Source: Trissonchulus latispiculum (taxonomy: Eukaryota > Nematoda > Enoplea > Enoplida > Ironidae). Taken from it: 64,000 bases of DNA. Shown here piece after piece: positions 62,601 through 64,000 of the stretch; within the stretch, counting starts at the first letter, position 1; every line of letters begins with the position of its first letter. Location: positions 1 to 64,000 of the forward strand of contig JASAND010016559.1 in assembly GCA_030248195.1 (NCBI GenBank). Direction: 5' to 3'. A model generated the notes under the pieces. That model ran no database searches, was not told the origin of the DNA, and worked only from the letters and a program-made list of their open reading frames with translations. Both the position numbers and the translations under genes were made by a program.

Positions 62601-62901
62601 ACTCAAAGTAGTGACTGAGTAAAAATTGCCAAAGTTGGTGATTCCAAAAACAAGGCTTTTAAGAAAGGTAGGGTAGAGTAGAGTAGAGTTAAAATTAACT
62701 CTTTTCATGAGGGCATGGAGTTAATTTTAACCCTGGCATTTTAACTCTTTTTAACCCCGCCGTTTTTAACCCTGCAGGGTTAGAGGGAGTTAAAACACGC
62801 AGAGTTAAAACTAACTCCATCCTTTCATGAAAAGAGTTAGTTTTAACTCTACTCTACTCTACTCTGCTCAACTCTACTCTACCCTTTCTTGAAAAGGCCC
62901 T
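59700..62901. mobile_element. 3.2-kb TA-flanked inverted-repeat element in the Polinton
   Basis: Ends AGGGCCTTTTCAAGAAAGGG on the left and its exact complement on the right, extended by GTAGAGT- and GAGTTAAA-type repeats for about 270-320 bp. TA on both sides (59698-59699, 62902-62903), as for Tc1/mariner-like insertion. The terminal parts are built from AGTTAAAATTAACT-like self-complementary units. No transposase; the interior is dominated by the palindrome below. It splits the left end of the plus-strand Polinton gene cluster. Confidence 0.85.
60415..61752. repeat. long palindrome, arms about 630 bp, spacer about 70 bp
   Basis: CTAAAGTCTGACCAAAAAAT at 60415 is mirrored at 61752. The arms match through ATGTACCGGTAATTCAG (reverse), CCATGACGGTTCAG, CTTACGTGTTAGCTTTCATG and TTATGATAATG up to about 61045 and 61115. 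Two mirrored 60-codon ORFs (60657 plus, 61327 minus) are the same sequence read from each arm and not evidence of a gene. Confidence 0.93.
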
Positions 62902-63143
62902 TAGACTACCAAACAGACGGAAGGATACGGATCTCCAAACAAGGGCAATCTGTTTACTACTCTCCACCCCAATTTAACGCAATTCTCGACCTCTACTACG
63001 AGTGCTCAGTAGGAAGTTGTGTAACCGCCTCAGCTAAGCACTGTCCCTTCATTTCAGAGGTATACAATTTTCAACTTTGTCTTGACGCCAATAAAAACAT
63101 CGAAAGCGCTTACCTCGGACCTATTTATCTCACAAAAAGCTAA
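62889..63143 (+). pseudogene. Polinton ORF before the ATPase, start displaced by insertion
   Basis: Open to TAA 63141-63143, four bases before the ATPase start. The visible part (about 78 codons from 62904) has GRIRISKQGQSVYY, a hydrophobic LDLYYECS stretch and four Cys. I do not recognise the family; a PC4-like fold is only a faint possibility. No ATG starts the frame: the upstream part was cut off by the TA-flanked element, whose last bases form the first codons. Across the element, with one TA kept, the frame is in register with the left flank, where a TGA follows soon upstream. Confidence 0.5.
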
Positions 63144-63147
63144 CTCG

Positions 63148-63723
63148 ATGACTTGTATTCCTTGTGACTTTCTCTACTTTAAACACCCCTTTACTTGCAT
63201 GGTTTCCGCACCGACTAAAGCAGGAAAGACTACGTTCGTGTCAAAACTAGTTCAAAACGCACACAGACTGATAAGACCTCCCCCGAAACGAGTTATTTGG
63301 TGTTTTACTGAGTGGAAGGCGGCCTAGCAAAAAATAGACGCAGAGTTTGTAGCGGGTTTACCTGACTTAGGGCAACTAAAAGGGAACACAGAACCGATTT
63401 TACTAATTCTTGACGATCTTATGGATGAAGTAAAAAAGGACTCGAAACTGGTCAGATTGTTTACCCGGGGATGCCACCATTGGTCTTGCAGCGTTATTCA
63501 CATAACCCAGGACCTATTTTATGATAAACAAAGAACTAATAGGATAAACTGCCAATACATAGTTTTAATGAAAAACCCTGCAGATAAGCTTACGGCAATG
63601 AATCTAGCCCGACAAATGTTTCCAACTAATACCACTTACTTTATGGAATCTTTCAATCACGCAACATCAAAGCCTCACGGTTATCTCTTAATTGACCTCG
63701 ACCAAGAAACTCAAAATCAATAA
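63148..63723 (+). pseudogene. Polinton packaging ATPase (A32/FtsK-HerA type), one stop
   Basis: From ATG 63148: YFKHPFTCMVSAPTKAGKTTF holds the Walker A (APTKAGKT, residues about 19-26). After an in-frame TAG (63325-63327) come LLILDDLM as Walker B (about 90), the sensor-like VIHITQDLF (about 115), NCQYIVLMKNPADK (about 130), LARQMFP, and the family's GYLLIDL end (about 180). At 191 residues it is near the usual size of about 200. It would pump element DNA into a capsid. Apart from the TAG the frame is intact. Its start is 4 bases after the previous ORF. Confidence 0.9.
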
Positions 63724-63793
63724 AAACGGGGAAGAATCAATAAAAACGCAAGTGCCCACAATCCGATAATAGCATTGATAATCAATAAAAACG
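63715..63793 (+). promoter_or_regulatory. three AATCAATAAAAACG motifs before the last ORF
   Basis: Exact copies at 63715-63728, 63735-63748 and 63780-63793; the first overlaps the ATPase stop, the third ends 4 bases before the next ATG. They could be late-type promoter elements, or AATAAA poly(A) signals of the ATPase gene, or both. Confidence 0.55.
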
Positions 63794-63797
63794 CAAA

Positions 63798-64000
63798 ATG
63801 GCTAAACGGTTTGAAAGCAATCTTCCCTGTCTCATACATCTCTGTAACTGTAAGAAAAAGGTAAGAGAAGCTATAATTGAAAGCAGCGATCTTAGTTTAA
63901 TTAGAACTATTCTAGACTGCATTGAGAACGTACTTTCTGGAAACGTTGAACTGTCCGAAGCAGACAAAAGAGCTCTACGCAAACACGTAAATGTATTACA
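63798..64000 (+). CDS. small Polinton ORF, cut by window end
   Basis: ATG 63798, open for 67 codons to the window edge. Pattern: Cys-rich start (CLIHLCNCKKKVREAII), then CIENVLSGNVELSEADKRALRKH. I know the order of a C..K-basic segment, an acidic helix, then N(V/I)L.GNV.L....K..L.K(H/Y) from small proteins encoded next to the ATPase in animal Polintons; their function is unknown to me. Appears undamaged so far. Confidence 0.65.
   Translation, partial: MAKRFESNLPCLIHLCNCKKKVREAIIESSDLSLIRTILDCIENVLSGNVELSEADKRALRKHVNVL

Larger units (their letters stand above)
53577..64000. mobile_element. Polinton/Maverick element, partial, decayed
   Basis: Minus-strand protein-primed DNA polymerase B diverging from plus-strand packaging ATPase and a small ORF that I recognise as a usual neighbour in these elements. 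The capsid, protease and integrase genes and the right terminal repeat would lie beyond the window. The left terminal repeat should lie near or left of 53.5 kb, but I cannot define it. Two other elements are inserted (56235-56911, 59700-62901). Related to polintoviruses/adintoviruses. Confidence 0.85.

Noticed and set aside
62889..63143. clear PC4-like coactivator
   Set aside because: Only a faint resemblance over about 25 residues; the fold's conserved KGISL-type stretch is not seen, so left as unknown.

Overview
This is a window of AT-rich animal nuclear DNA. It holds spliced genes with GT-AG introns, AATAAA signals, microsatellites and many layers of transposable elements. The three host genes are DUF1679/CHK (ecdysteroid-kinase-like) proteins whose motif order (GKGF, HNRE, YGDxQPNNILW, IDYQ or IDFQ, AEDRR or PEDRR) matches the family expanded in nematodes. 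A nematode or close ecdysozoan relative is therefore my best guess; no ribosomal or other marker is present to prove it.

Layout. Bases 1 to about 9.2 kb: the 3' part of a decayed Ty3/gypsy retrotransposon (gag, protease, RT, RNase H, integrase, polypurine tract, start of the 3' LTR), itself hit by two small DNA transposons. 9.6-13.6, 17.95-23.2 and 25.2-43.8 kb: three tandem same-strand kinase-like genes (A, B, C). All have six coding exons with intron phases 1,0,1,0,0, giving proteins of about 393, 397 and 398 residues with no break. Between A and B lies a 1.4-kb hAT-like element with GGGCC-rich ends. Gene C has a third intron of 15.7 kb. That intron contains a TTAA-flanked element that a BEL/Pao retrotransposon entered (identical 215-bp LTRs, internal inverted blocks), a second TTAA element, foldback elements with G/C-run minisatellites, a satellite with about 104-113-bp monomers and a 634-bp higher-order duplication, and one intact orphan exon rich in His, Ala, Gly and Pro.

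43.85-53.5 kb is mostly transposon debris: a TTAA element with terminal G-runs, and a hAT-like element with a TTAA element nested inside it. It also contains one probable DEG/ENaC-type exon at 51.6 kb. 53.6-64 kb is part of a Polinton/Maverick. A minus-strand protein-primed DNA polymerase B is broken by frameshifts, stops and a 677-bp miniature LTR retrotransposon. It diverges from plus-strand genes (unknown ORF, A32-like packaging ATPase with one stop, and a small conserved-looking ORF running off the end). The divergent promoter region carries a 3.2-kb TA-flanked inverted-repeat element that contains a palindrome with arms of about 630 bp.

How it fits together: the live content is probably the kinase cluster, plausibly small-molecule kinases. 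The rest is a nested insertion record in which relative ages can be read from target duplications, LTR identity and nesting order. Several frame breaks sit at short A-runs, so some may be base-calling errors rather than mutations.
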